From Daucus carota subsp. sativus (Eukaryota; Streptophyta; Magnoliopsida; Apiales; Apiaceae): a stretch of 64,000 nt of DNA. Shown here piece after piece: positions 24,412 to 37,366 of the stretch. The stretch is from positions 45,595,598 to 45,659,597 of the forward strand of contig NC_030385.2 of the NCBI RefSeq assembly GCF_001625215.2, given 5' to 3'. The notes under the pieces are model-generated. The model saw nothing but the letters and a program-made list of their open reading frames with translations, was not told where the DNA came from and did no database searches. Each line of letters begins with the position of its first letter. Position 1 is the stretch's first letter. The translations under genes and the position numbers were made by a program.

Positions 24412-27400
24412 ATGGCTGACAAACAATCACTTACACTCGCTTTCTCTCTCATCCTCCTCCTCTCTCTCTCCTCCGCCCGTCTCCTCCCCAACACCACCGC
24501 CGTCGATCTCATCTCCGACGGCTCCACCCAATCTCAGCCGTTGCTCAGGCTCTACGCCACCTCAGAGGCGAAAGAGTGCGAGGAAACCTACGGCTTCTTG
24601 CCCTGCACGACCACAGTGTTGGGGAACTTGTTTCTGATACTAGGCTATGGATATCTCATGTTTCTTGCAGCTACTTATCTTTCGGCGGGGAGTGAGTTGC
24701 TGTTGGAGATTCTTGGGCCGGGGATTGTTGGGGGGCTGTTTTTGCCTGTTCTTGGCGCTCTTCCTGATGCCATGCTCATTCTTGGTACCCCATCTACTCC
24801 CATTCTTCGATTATAATATTTCCTCCGTTTCAAAATACATGTTCACTTTTCCGTCCCGAAATAATTTTATGTTGGTGTACATTGACCGTAAAGTTTCATA
24901 AATAATTTTTTAACAAGAAATTGGAAAAATATTTTTTAGTCATGGGGGTGATACCGAAAATATGGAAAAAATATTTACGACAAGAAATTTAAGAAAAAAA
25001 TATATTGTAGAGTCGTGCTGAAAATAATACTCAAAGTGTTGCAGGCTTAGAGTTTAGTTTAGTAGTTATTATGGTTATGAATGTGAGATTCATGTTGGCT
25101 AAAGATTTGTTTGGTTAATTTATTCTAGTTATTTAGTTAAAAATGGATTTGGTTTAGGTGAATGAGAGACTTGGTTTTGTATATTGTTAGTGTGTTGCCA
25201 AATGGAGCAGGTAAGCACACAACATTTTATGGAGGTTGTAATTATTATATTCTTTATATTTTACGTTTTTTTGTCCAATTTGCTGATTAATTAGTATTAA
25301 GTGTTAAGTATTAACTAGTTGAGTTGTTGTTAAAATAAACAAATAGGATTTTTTAACCTTGGTTTGTTTTAAAGGTTTGATATGTTGGCTTTTCAGTCTC
25401 TGGGATATCTGGGACTGTAGAAACTGCTCAAGTTCAGGTTTCGGTGGGAATGGGGTTGCTAGCTGGATCCACGGTGATGCTTCTTACAGTAATATGGGGA
25501 ACCTGTGTTGTTGTTGGCAAGTGTGACATAGAAGACTCTGTTGCCATTGATGGGAAGGATACTAGAGGACTTAGCTTAACAGGTTTGCCCTTGTATCATG
25601 CTACGTATTGCTGGATTAGTAATATGAAAGTTATTGACATGACAGCTATTTTCTTTATTCAACTTCCGAATGCTTTACTGCTAGTAGGTGATGAGAATAG
25701 TGACATATCATTAATATGCACTTGACATGCTAGCTAGAATATGTTTTTAGAGCAATGACTTATGGCAACGGGCGTTTACTAATATAACTCAGCTACACAA
25801 TTTGAAAGAGATGTCATTCTTGTCATATTTACCAAAGAAAATATAGTAAAACTTGTATTTCAAAAAATTACAACTATTGCATGATTTTCGTATTGCATTA
25901 GTATCTACCTGAAAATATTCAGATTTTAGAGTTTATCACATCCATAGTTAAGTTCAATATAATTACTATGAGTGATGCATTAATCATTCAGAAAACCACT
26001 GCCTGGAATCGTAAACAGAGTATTGGTTTCTTATGTTAAGTTTTTTTTTTTTTTTATCTTTTTGTCTTCTTAAGAGTCAGCATTATGCAGACCTCTTTGG
26101 CTATTGGATTATATTGATTGGCATTCTGTTTTCTTTTGTCATGAATAAGATATTTTAGCAGTTTAACAGGGTGGCTAAAAAAATTTCTCCATTATTGCAG
26201 GTTCTGGTGTTACTGCTGATATCTGGACAAGCTATGCTGCAATGATAATGGCTGTATCTATACTACCCTTTTTAGTCGTACAACTTCCTCAAGTGTTGCA
26301 TTCAACTTCTGGTAGACATTTGGCAGTGTTGATTGCACTTGTTATCTCGGTGTCGCTACTGATCTCGTATTGCCTATATCAGGTAATATATTCATGTATG
26401 TACATCAATTAGAACTGAATTTTGTAACTTTATGGGTGGAGGATACTGCAATATTAAGTAATAAATTCCTGTTAGTTTTGTTTTCATTTTTTCCCTTTAA
26501 ATTGTATCAGGTATTGTAGAAATATGCCGTGAAAATAAAACTGTAAAGCAACAGAACAGATACATAAACTAGTTAGTTAAAATATGTGTCTATTAATTGC
26601 CAGTATATTTGTATTATTTTCAGCTATGACTGCTTCCACTTTGAATAAACTGCATCATTCAATTGTCTCTATCAAAGGAAAAAACTTTGCATACTAAGTT
26701 CTCATGAAATTGTCACTCTGAACATAAGATTTTTGTTTTAAGAAAAAACACATGTGCATCCGAGTTGTTCACTACAGTATGGTTAGCATCAGTAACTAGT
26801 AACTACAATTTTCATCTGTTCAAGATCCTCTTTGTTTTTTACTTTAATCTGTAATGTTTCATGCAGGTTTTTCAGCCTTGGATCCAGCGAAGAAGGATCG
26901 ACTACGCAAAACATAAACATGTAATATCTGGAGTTCTGAAACATCTAAAAATGCGTGCACTGGGAAGGCTACTAAATGAACGAGGAGAACCCAATAGAGA
27001 AGTAATAGAAAAGTTAGTTTATTTACCTTTTGCTCTTTCTATGAAACTTCCCTATTTACAGGTAGTTAATCCCCGCCATGTGTTTACTGACTCATGGATT
27101 CTATGACAGACTTTTCATGGCAATAGATACGGATCATGATAATTTTCTTTCAGCTTCTGAATTGAGAGCTCTGATTCTTGGTATCCGCTTTGATGAGATA
27201 AATTTGAATGAAGATGACGCGTCAGCAAAATTATTGAAAGATTTTGACTCAACTTTAGATGAAAAGATTGACCTGGACGAATTCATCTGTGGAATTAAAA
27301 ATTGGCTTGATGAGGCAATGGGCTTAAGGGATTCTTCTCCTCAGGACACTGCTGGTGGTGAAACAATTAAGCACCTTACTCGCTATCATGAGGTACATGG

Positions 27401-28389
27401 CATTGTGTCGTCATTTTTGTAATATTTCTAATCAGTATGTGTTACTCAGATTTTCATGTCTTTGATTGCATTGACAGCAAACGAAAAGAGAGCATTTTCT
27501 TCTAGGGGATCAAAGTGATGAGGTTGTTGAGGGTGTAGAAAACCCCCAGTGGACGACCATAAAAGCTGTACTACTGTTGTTACTGGGAGCTGTTATCGCA
27601 GCTGCATTTGCTGATCCTCTAGTAGATGCTGTTGATAATTTCTCTAGTGCTACAAGCATCCCTTCTTTCTTCATATCATTTATAGCTCTTCCTTTTGCAA
27701 CCAACTCCAGTGAGGCAGTGTCAGCTATAATCTTTGCTAGCCGAAAGAAGTTGCGTTCTGCATCTTTGACATTTTCAGAGGTTCGTTTCATTGTCCAGTT
27801 CCTAGCATAAATTTTTTATTATTGGCAGCTTGCTACGTTATATGCCCACTCTTTGTGGCTAGATACTGTTGACCTTTAGCTGTGCTGTGGTAATTTAAGA
27901 TAAAAGCTTGCTTATCTAATAAATATATGCAGGATTAATTAATGTATTTTTGCCTATAGCTTCAACTAAATAGTATGCCATCGAATGCATAGTATTCTAT
28001 GAATGTCTGGATGCAACATGAAAGATCTAGACAAATTATAGTTCAGATGTTATTGCATAGGTCAAGTGCAGAATTTTGATGACGGGGAATGCTATTGTTT
28101 CATTAGCGCTAACCACAATATCCCCTCTTTTTTGATGCAGTTGTATGGAGCCGTAACTATGAATAATATACTCTGTCTGTCGGTTTTCTTGGCCCTTGTT
28201 TATGTTAGAGGGCTGGTATGGGACTTCTCCTCAGAAGTGCTGGTAATTCTTATTGTCTGCATTGTGATGGGCGCACTTGGTAGCGTCCGCACCACCTTCC
28301 CTCTATGGACAAGTTCGATTGCCTTCCTGCTTTACCCATTCTCTCTGGCACTTGTTTATGTTCTTGACTATATGTTCGGTTGGTCATAA
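24412..28389 (+). CDS. NCL: Sodium/calcium exchanger NCL with EF-hands
   Basis: Seven exons: 24412-24784, 25397-25582, 26201-26382, 26867-27012, 27110-27392, 27478-27780 and 28141-28389. They encode 573 residues (the Arabidopsis NCL, At1g53210, is close to 585). A hydrophobic signal sequence (residues about 7-22) is followed by the first exchanger repeat with the alpha-1 motif GALPDAMLIL. A cytosolic loop carries two EF-hands, DTDHDNFLSASE and DSTLDEKIDLDE. The second repeat has the alpha-2 motif ALPFATNSSEAVSAI, and membrane helices run to the C-terminus. Such proteins exchange Ca2+ and Na+ across membranes and take part in salt and calcium signalling. I chose the ATG at 24412 because it directly precedes the signal sequence. 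All phases close and nothing looks broken. Confidence 0.94.
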
Positions 28390-29418
28390 CTATCTACATC
28401 GCGGTGCTACTCTGTTTTGCATATTGTATGTGTGTTTTCGGTGGCAGTAGTCACGATAGTGACCAAGAAAAAACAGCCAGGTTGTGTAACGGCAAATTTT
28501 GTAGATACAAGAGAGCCATGGCATCTGTGTTCAAACTTCTGTTACTGTCATTATGTTAATAAACACGTCTTTATCAAGCTATCCATTTAGTACTGCATAA
28601 TTCTCTGTACTTGAAATCTTCCAAATGAGTCTAGCATACAAAGTACGTTTGCTTATAGGGCATGGTTGTCACCTATATTACCCCAGCTCTTCAATTTGCC
28701 TCAAGAACCCGTGATACTCGACACTGGGACATGAGTATAGACACTCCGACACTTATTTTAGGTCAAAAATATGTAAAATTTTCTGAATATTACCGAGTCT
28801 GACATTCGGACGTATTCATGTGGGACACTGTTATCCGAGTCCGGAGTTCTGAAGGAGTATTGTCATCTATATTCCTCCTGGCTAATAATTATTCAGTTGA
28901 GCCCATGACCCATGTGATGTTTACACTTTAGCTATGCATTCTGTGAAGATACAATCTAGAAGATAAGCTCAGATCTCCCCATGTCCACAGGTATGGACCA
29001 TGAATCGACAGCCTATAATGAAGCTCAGCTTTCCTGACTCAATAATACAAAAGACAAGACAAAATCAGTAATGCCACCGTATGGCTTATACGGTGGCGGA
29101 GCTACACAGGGGTCAGCAGGGACTAAAATCTGTGGTGAACGGAAAAAATTAAAACTAATTAATTTTTATGACTTCATAGATTAGAACAACACAACATTTG
29201 CTTCATCACTTTTATAAAACCCGGAAATTTCTTCTAAATCTTGAGATCTCCGCTCCCTAATCTGGGTAATCTCATATGACAGATGTTTAGGGTTGCTTAA
29301 AACTCAACCTTACAAGACATTCATCACCATACAGAAGTTACATGTGAAAATTACTATCGAAAATCGTCGATTTTCTCCTAAGAGAGAATGTCTGAGCTGG
29401 TCTGGGGAAAGACTGGCC
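28390..29418. other. Spacer between convergent NCL and SPEAR genes
   Basis: Both neighbours end here, so the edges are 3' UTRs. The middle (about 28660-28870) has repeated phrases of the type GACACTCCGACAC and TTGTCACCTATATT/TTGTCATCTATATT that suggest an old repeat, but I cannot define ends. Confidence 0.45.
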
Positions 29419-31187
29419 TTATAACTTCAAACTCAGATCAACATTTTCTACGGCATCATTGCTGTTGCTTATAGTGACTGTTGATCGACCATTTTGCGCT
29501 GATGGCAAGAAGCTGAAGAATGGCTGCTCGACTGATCGGATTAGTCCTGGCAAGCGAACTAGATCATCTGGTGCTCCCTGAAATTTTCATACAGTAAATA
29601 CGTTAGAACACAATATGATCCCGATAAGCCCTCCTCCTAACACACTGAGGTTTTAGGAGAATTGGTCACTCAACAATATGACTACTTATCCGGGATGCAA
29701 TAAAATGTGAAACTTGTTTTCTAATGTAGGGACGGAGATGAGAGCATGAGGTCTACCTGATAAGGTAAGGCATCGAAGTCAGGAAGCTCGGGAATGCAAG
29801 TGTCTAGATAGGGTGCAGTTTCCTTTGGTATTGGAGGCGCCAGCGTGAGGAAGTGTTTATTAAAGCCTCCGTTTTCTTTGACAAGATTCTTCTTGTTGTG
29901 CTCAGACATTCCACCTGAACCCGAAGGCCCTTCTCTGAGAAGCAGTGCACGCGAACAATTATGTTAGAAAACAACTGCAGTGTATATCTAATGTGGGATC
30001 TAGAATTGAAAGTTAAGCTCACATCAGGAGTGGATTGGCTGGTACAAAATCAAATGTACCGTCATTGCTGAATGATGCTGATTCATCTGTTCGCGGGATA
30101 TGGGATGCATATGTGGGAGGAAATTTGCAGCTGAAAGAGGGGACTGGTGCATCGTCTACTGAGAAGGGATACGATCTCTTTAGTCCAGCCATCTGTGTAT
30201 CATCATGAGAAATTCACCGTGAATGAACAAGGTATGCTTCTTGAAACTCAACTATTAAGCGGAAAATTGAATGTATGAAGTGTAAAAATCTTTTGATACT
30301 ACCCTCAGAACTTCTTTATAGTATGTACTGGAATCAGAAGCTTACTCTTTCTTCTGCTGGCCACAAAGGCATAGATTTGTTGCCACGATATCTTTGGTTT
30401 GAAGGGGGCTCTGTCTGGAAATTCATAACAGACGATGATGAAGTCCCTATCGAAACATTCACCTGCAATTCACACATTGTCAACATTAGTCACGGCAAAA
30501 GGATCTAAAGTCCTGCAAATACTTACTGTGAAATAATCAGGGAACAAAATTGACATGGCTGACCATGGAGGAAGGACAAGCTTCCTGAAATGAGTGTGAT
30601 CTTGGCATAACACCGGGCAAAGGCCACATCAGGCTTTTGGTTTCAGAAAGCAAATTTACACTTGAACGCGATGCACTGGATCCCTGATGATCCAGCTTGT
30701 AACTGATATCGCCTTCAAGATTATATTCATCATTCCATAACTTAGACCAGCTACCACGCCCTGCGCCTGTAATGTCTTGCCACGCCATGTCACATTCACT
30801 ACCACCATTGTTTGACACAGAATTGGACCGAACAATCTCATTCCTATTCGGGATTATGGGTGGCAGTCTGTTTATTTTGTTAGCAGAAGGGTGATCAATT
30901 GGAGAGGTGGATGTTAAATACGAAGAAACATCAGGCCTAAAACTCGAACTCTGAGAAGCCAAGCAAGAAGAGGAGTTACTCGGGGACACAATTGCACTTG
31001 GCACTTGAAAAACCGCATCTCTTTTCTGCTGCTCTTCCAATCTGATCTTCTCAAGCTGCGCGACACCAAGTCCTCTCTGAGGTACTTTCTTTTGCTTCAG
31101 TTTTTTCGAAGATCGAGCAACAATACCACCAGTACAGCCACCACTACTACTGTTACTGTACTTCTGGTTTTGTTCTTGTTGAGCCAT
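29419..31187 (-). CDS. SPEAR / SPOROCYTELESS-like EAR repressor
   Basis: Five exons: 31187-30564, 30462-30346, 30192-30023, 29934-29757 and 29577-29419. They give 415 residues with all phases closing. Near residues 28-47 is the conserved SPL/SPEAR motif KKVPQRGLGVAQLEKIRLEE. Downstream come family blocks LPGVMPRSHSF, LWPAEER and MAGLKRSYPFS. The protein ends with an EAR repression motif, DLSLKL, at the extreme C-terminus. SPL/NZZ and SPEAR (TIE) proteins recruit TOPLESS co-repressors through the EAR motif and hold CIN-class TCP factors in check, in sporogenesis and leaf development. The exon 1 donor is placed after ...ACPSSM because reading on hits a stop while the next exon continues the family sequence. 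An in-frame upstream methionine at 31232 is possible. The gene lies downstream of a TCP4-like gene on the same strand. Confidence 0.85.
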
Positions 31188-31650
31188 TCTTGATAACAGC
31201 CATATATGTAAACTATACACAAATGAAAGCAAATTGTTTAAAACATAGCAAGGATGTTACCAATTCCATGATCCATCTCCTACTGATCACTGATTAAAAG
31301 GGTGTGAGAAAACCATATCTAATACTAATATAATGAATGTGGAAACAAGAATAGCCTATAAATAAGCCCATAATTCAGCAAAGGTTGTGAAACAGAGTTT
31401 CTGATAATTTGGGATTCTTCTTAAGCAGTTGGTTAAAGCTGTCTGAGAGAGAGAGAGGGAGAGGGAGAGAGATGAGATCACTAAATACATGGAGTAAACA
31501 AAACCATTTCAAAATTCGAAAAATAGAACCATGCAAATCTAACTCAAATAAACAGCAACTGCTTCAATGCCTATTTTTTCTCTACCTAGTTTATCTCCCA
31601 AATCCTAGCTCCACTCCTTTCCTTCCTAGACCGACTCTCTAGATTTATAA

Positions 31651-31664
31651 TACTTCCATCTCTC

Positions 31665-31718
<54 letters not shown>

Positions 31719-31770
31719 TCTCTCTCCCTCTCTCCCTCCCTCTCTCTCTCTCTGTCAATCTCTCTCTCTC
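31651..31770. repeat. CT/GA microsatellite upstream of SPEAR gene
   Basis: About 120 bases of nearly pure TC repeat with few interruptions, some 460 bases upstream of the SPEAR start codon. On the coding strand it reads GAGAGA. Confidence 0.9.
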
Positions 31771-34700
31771 GATTTATAAACAGGAAAGATACATTATGGC
31801 TTATGCATTTGTGTGGCATCCCAAGCAAGACCCAAATATACTATGATTTTACAAAATCAACTCACCCTTCCAAAATTAGTTAAATGCCAGCAAATCCAAA
31901 CTTATATTACCTCAATCTGTTTTTTTACCTTTTAGGGTATGCATAATTCTTGCCTTTGCAATTCTTCTTGGACCACAACCCCTTGTCATCTGATTCATAT
32001 TGCACTACATATATATCTTTTGTCTCTTCTCTTGGGAGTCTCATATATTAAAGTGACCTACCTAGTAGTTTTTTATTTTTCACTGATATATCATAAACAA
32101 GATGATTTGAATTACAACGGTCAAGAGATCTTCCACCAACTGCTGAATATATGTTGTTGGGCCACAAATGGAAAATATACAAATCAAGAAACAAGATTCA
32201 ACCCCATCATAAAGTTCAGTTGCATGTAATGCAGAACCTAATGAATTTATCTATTTTTTTGAAAAATCTGGTGATGGGCATTCGATATCATCGTTTCGAT
32301 ACTACCCAGGAAATTTAAATACTAGCAGATCATACGCCACCGTATCTCCAATTTCCAACCATCAAGCTTAACTAGGATTTTAATGGAATGTATCTGATTT
32401 TATTTGGATGCTAGATAAAATATCATGAAATGTCGGAAAGTTGATATAAGGTCTTTGGAATTTAAGCACAATACTTCAAAATCGGATGAATATTGGTGGA
32501 AATTCAAAAAACTAAAAATATAATAAATTCAGCAAAATCCATCGATCTATGAAGTCCAAAATTTTTTTATCAACATTTGAATATTATCGGATTTTAAATA
32601 ATTTTAATTGAATACCATCAGAGTTTTAAGAATATATAAAATCCTGATTACCACGAGATTTTGTGGTATAACTTAAAATCCAATTTGAAAACCCAAAATT
32701 CTCGTACATTTTCTAAAATCCGAGTTGAATACACTCATATTTCGTATGAAAAAAATCCAATAAAATCCTAATATAAAGTTTGGAATGCCAGGCAATAATC
32801 CTTAAATAAAGTTTGTTATAAAATAAGGTGTCTCTTATGTCTAAAATACCAACTAGATTTCCCCAAAAGGAGAAAGATTGATATAGGCACTTGTGTATTA
32901 ATACAGAAGCAATAGATCCTCTTATGAGCACAGCAGATTGAGTTTTCGAGTTATTGAGGACTTGAAGATGACAGAAAGAAACATCAAATCTTTAAGCATT
33001 ATACTGTGCACATGGATGATGGATATGCCTTTCTCAATGACCCCGCTATAGCTGTCCACAATTAGAGATACAAAAAACTTCTCGAATCTGAAATTCAGTT
33101 AATTAAGATGGTATCGGCCTTAGTTGCGGGGAGGGCTCTCGAGTTTGAATCCTCCCACATCTACAGCCTTCACGGCGGGAAGGGATCTCTTGAAACATTT
33201 CTCTAACATTTTAGCACTCCATCCCATTTAATTGAATAAATTTGTGACGGAGGATTCAATAAGTATTCTAAAATTCTTATAAAATATGGCTTCATAAATT
33301 ATTTTAATTTTTTTTCTTGTGAATAAATATTTAATGTTTAGAAATAAAAATTTTAACAAATAAATTATAAAATTATACTTTATAAAAACCTTAAATATGT
33401 GTCTAAGTAAAGAAAAAAACTGAATCGGGTGTGGGACGAAGGGAGTAAGATTTTAGATGGATATGCTAAATTTTTAATTAACATTAAGAAGTTCCTCCAA
33501 CACAACCAGGCCTCCAACACTTACAAATTTACAACATAAATGTCCTTTACCATTTATTCAATCTGCTATTTTGCATGAATACTGAAGTAAATTCTGCAGG
33601 CCCTGAAATTATGACCTGTCTACATAAATTCAAGTTGAAAGATTTCACTATTTCATCAGCCTTATCAGAAACTTCTGAACTGATTAATTACTAGTTATTG
33701 AGTCTTAACTTCCCAGAACAAGTACCAGTACTCTCTCAATTCACTTTTTTATCTTGTTTCTGGAGAATACATCATTCTTACACATGAAAAGGGACTTACA
33801 GTATTACTACTGGCATGCATATTAAAGTACTCAACTACCATGTTTCAAGGCAGTTAAACAGAAATTAAAGAAACTAATCAGTTAATCACATGCTTAGAGA
33901 CTAATATATTAATTAGAAGTAAATCCGGGGCCGGATCGAGGAGAATGTTGCCCCCACGGGGACAAATAAGTCGATGATAACTTACATTAATTAATCGCGT
34001 AATTTCTATAATGTGTTGATATCACCGGGGCTTGGTGCTTGCTAATACTATATAATTATGGTGGAGGCTGTGATGGATACTTGTTTAACATGTTTCTTGA
34101 GGTCATTAAGGATATAATATGGTATATACAAGGCATCTCTTTAACAATGTCCCAATTGCACAAGGGAAACAGATAGCTCCAATTTGTTCTGTATCAGCTA
34201 GAGTATTAAACAAGTGAAAGATAGTACAATCCTACTCAACTATAATAATGGACAAGTTTAAAAATCTTTACAATGTTTGTCCAATTCTGTGCCCTAGTCA
34301 CCATCCAAAGCAAATAACTAAACAAGTAGTAATCAGTAGTTACATATCTAATATGTCTTAATTCAAATCCTAACACCCAATCAGATTTGTCTCATGCTTG
34401 CCACTAGTAACAGACTTTTCAGGGCTTGTTCACCACTCGTAAACATACCCCTAAACCCGTGTTCTAAAACTCAGTGATTAATCGGGATAAATATTGCAAG
34501 CAAAGACATTTTCTTTAAAGATTTTTACTTTCTTCTGAGTTTGGAATGTTACCTTCAGACAAAGTTGGCCCTAAAGGAATCAGTGAACATGCACTGGAGA
34601 AATGGGAAGAGATGATATTACAAGATTCAAGTACATCTTTCTAGCATAATGTTGACACAAGTTTATATGCAACTATTTTGTTGGATGAGTAGTAGTTATC

Positions 34701-36199
34701 AACCATAAAGAAGTACCAACAACCTACTAAGCAATTGTCACCATCACAACAGAAGTCAAGTGTTATATTTATATACTTAGCTTGATTCAATAGTAACATT
34801 AACAATAACAACAACAGAGATTACAAAATTCCAGCTAGAGGAGGAGCCTATTTATAATTAGATGCAGAGATTTGCAAGGGAAGGGGTCAAGGGGGACCAT
34901 GTATTGAGCAAGTAGCCAAGTACCCTATATTGGAGGTATTCTTATTCTATAATTGAGCCTGCTTTTCACACTTTTTACCTTTTTATGCCTTTCATTGGGT
35001 TCCATTCTCAATTCTTCCCTCAGCAGACTCCACTTAGCCCCACTTGTTCTACCTTTGGTATATCCCATCACATTCAAACCTTCACAACATGATCTTAATG
35101 CTCAAGTAATCTTTTTGGGGACCTAATGTTTCATTCAAAACCTAAATCTGATTTGTTTTGAAAGTAACATATGTTTCAATTCACAAGCACTGTTGTGGGA
35201 GGAATAAAAATCAAACCTTTATGGATAATAAGAGTTCTTGGAACAGCACAATCAGATTGTATGAATGTGATGAGGCTGATTTCTACTTTGCCTTTTACTA
35301 AAATGTTGTCAATCCATCAAGAAAAGGCTAAATCTAGACAAGTTTCAAAAATTCAAGGCTCCATATCATATATTCACTTGTTAACTAACTAGGCAACAAA
35401 ATAGTTTCTGTTGATAGATAACAATTTGTTATCTGCCTGCTTGGTTATTTCAATACTCTTGGCAAAGATAGGGATGTAAAGGACCATTTGTTCAATCAAT
35501 CTAGTCTAGGTTTTCGGAACATCAAGTGTTGTTCCATTAAACATAAAACTCTCTCATTTCTCAAATTGACCATTCCTTAACTAGAACTATATCTTAGTAT
35601 TGCATTGCCCATCAATAAACATCAGAAAATGTGAGATGCATTCTTGAGAAACAAATGCCTAAGTTGGGAACATGAAGAAGTGTTTAAGATGATAAAATAA
35701 ATATGGTAAATAAACAAAGCAACAATTTTTAGATAGAGCTCCAGTCAAGAAAATTTAAAATTCAAACAAAAACCGGAAAATAGCATACAAAGGTCTAATA
35801 ACAGAAATAAACAAACAGAATGCAAATTGTAACAAAGTTAAGAGCTGCATAAGCTCATTAACATCAAACTGAAATCGAACACAACTTAAAAACAGATATT
35901 TAGCAAACCACACTAAGAAAACCTGAAAATGCACACAGATTTGTTCTTATTGCGGTAGCTACCACTGAAGAGAACCGACTTGAATTTCTTCTTCCTCTCG
36001 GCTTTTTTCCAACAGTTGAAAATTTGACAAGCCCCAATCACATTTGGCTTACTTCAATTCTACTGATAATATGTTTTAAGTCCTGCAAATAAAAGACAGT
36101 ACAGATATATTCAAAATGAACATAACAAATTAAGTAATTGATTAAGGCGTATCAAGAATCACCTAGTGGAGAGGAAAAATACAATCTTTCGGAACTTAA
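31771..36199. other. Long spacer between SPEAR and TCP4 genes
   Basis: About 4.4 kb without a credible gene. A Stowaway MITE sits at 33214-33445. A region of TA-rich ATCC-type repeats (about 32380-32800) may be an old MITE. A possible tRNA-like box B (GAGTTTGAATCCT) is near 33139-33151. The last ~150 bases before 36199 are likely TCP4 3' UTR. Confidence 0.5.
33214..33445. mobile_element. Stowaway-like MITE (232 bp)
   Basis: The left end GCACTCCATCCCATTT pairs with the right end, reversed, CTCCCTTCGTCCCACA, between TA dinucleotides. Its length and internal AAATATTTAATG-type sequence resemble the other Stowaway copies in the window. Confidence 0.65.
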
Positions 36200-37366
36200 T
36201 CATTGGGGAGAATCGGATGAAGCAGAGGACGGCTTGTCTGAAACGCGGTCATGCTCCTCCTCTTCGCCTTGAATTCGTGCTGGAACCCGAAACCCGGAGA
36301 ATTCACCAGCAGAGGCAAATCCAATTCCGGACATTGATGATGGTTGATATGGAAATGATGAAGCTGCTTGATGATCATATGTTGACGGGTCGATCCAAGC
36401 ACAAATCGAAGGTGTGTTACTGGACTGAAGGGGTCTCCTTTGAGAAAACAACAACTGAGTCTGGCCATACAGTGCTTGCTGCTGCTGCTGCATTTGCATT
36501 GATGAAGACGGCGAATTGAACACGAAAGCTCCTCCTTCTACTCCACTCCCACCAGTGTCTCCACCGGCATTCCAAGAAACCATTCTTGAGAACCTGCTGA
36601 TATCGTGAGAAGGAGGCTCTGACCACCCTGAACCATCAAAATTACTCATCTGATGAGTACCTGAGAAAAGGCCAGTGGTTTGTTCATGTTGGTTTTGGTG
36701 ATGGAGTAGCATTGGATCTTGTAAGGACTGAAGAGATAGCCTTAAGTCTTGGTTCTGACTAGTACTTCTTGGATGCTGCTGAAAATTGTGTTGGTGAAAC
36801 TGCACATTAGCTGCATTTGAAGTATTAGTATCTGCTGAAGCACTCATTGGGAAAAAGGACTTGATTGTATCCGCTATCGAGTCAGAGTCCATCGATGCAG
36901 GCAAGAAACTCGAGCTGTTGTCATTTGGTGGATGTTGTTGCAAATGAAGTTGCTGTTGTTGTTGCTGTTGCTGAAGCTGATGATGCATAGATTGATCTTG
37001 ATTTGGGGGGTTTATAATGGGAATTGAACCAGTTGTAGGTGTCCAGGCAGGAAGCTCCTCGAGCTCATCAATTGCGGCCTTAGCCTTCTTGATGAGCCAA
37101 TCGACCGCCTTACTGGGGCGGTCGTATCCGAGGCGATCCTGGACATCATAGAACTGAATTGCAGTGTGGGCCGAGAGACGGACTCTTCTGTCTCTCGGCC
37201 CCTTTGCAGTACAGACTTTGCTGTGTCTGTCTTTTCGGCCTGTGGAACGGACAATGTGGCCTCCTTGGACCTCCACAATCTCTCCTCCTATGCTGCTGCT
37301 TGTTTTCCTTAAACCCCCTAATCTTGAAGCTGTAATTTGTTGATTTTGAGCTGATGAGTCTCCCAT
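36200..37366 (-). CDS. CIN-class TCP transcription factor, TCP4-like
   Basis: A single exon of 388 residues, starting at the first in-frame ATG ([10 protein letters not shown]), as in other TCP4 proteins. The TCP basic helix-loop-helix region runs from [22 protein letters not shown] through the helices [21 protein letters not shown]. Further TCP4-type blocks are [40 protein letters not shown] and [20 protein letters not shown]. Poly-glutamine (about 10 residues) lies between. The coding sequence contains a miR319 target at 36420-36440. CIN-TCPs end cell division at leaf margins and act in jasmonate synthesis and flower organ growth. They are held down by miR319 and by TIE/SPL co-repressor adaptors, one of whose family is the next gene downstream. 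An open frame without an ATG continues 137 codons upstream. Confidence 0.95.
   Translation of the reverse strand: MGDSSAQNQQITASRLGGLRKTSSSIGGEIVEVQGGHIVRSTGRKDRHSKVCTAKGPRDRRVRLSAHTAIQFYDVQDRLGYDRPSKAVDWLIKKAKAAIDELEELPAWTPTTGSIPIINPPNQDQSMHHQLQQQQQQQQLHLQQHPPNDNSSSFLPASMDSDSIADTIKSFFPMSASADTNTSNAANVQFHQHNFQQHPRSTSQNQDLRLSLQSLQDPMLLHHQNQHEQTTGLFSGTHQMSNFDGSGWSEPPSHDISRFSRMVSWNAGGDTGGSGVEGGAFVFNSPSSSMQMQQQQQALYGQTQLLFSQRRPLQSSNTPSICAWIDPSTYDHQAASSFPYQPSSMSGIGFASAGEFSGFRVPARIQGEEEEHDRVSDKPSSASSDSPQ
36420..36440 (-). promoter_or_regulatory. miR319 target site in TCP4 coding sequence
   Basis: The plus strand over these 21 bases resembles the miRNA itself, with TGGACTGAAGGG identical at miRNA positions 2-13. 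The sense mRNA therefore pairs with the seed and the cleavage centre. The miRNA 3' end has mismatches. Position and pairing match the sites known in TCP2/3/4/10/24. Confidence 0.92.

Noticed and set aside
30537..30563. Continuation of SPEAR exon 1 to a stop (…VSHVNFVP)
   Set aside because: A donor after ...PSSM joins in phase to an exon that continues the family sequence, so the read-through is intronic.
33100..33170. Possible SINE head (GGTATCGG ... GAGTTTGAATCC)
   Set aside because: Only the two boxes are suggestive; no poly-A end or target duplication found.
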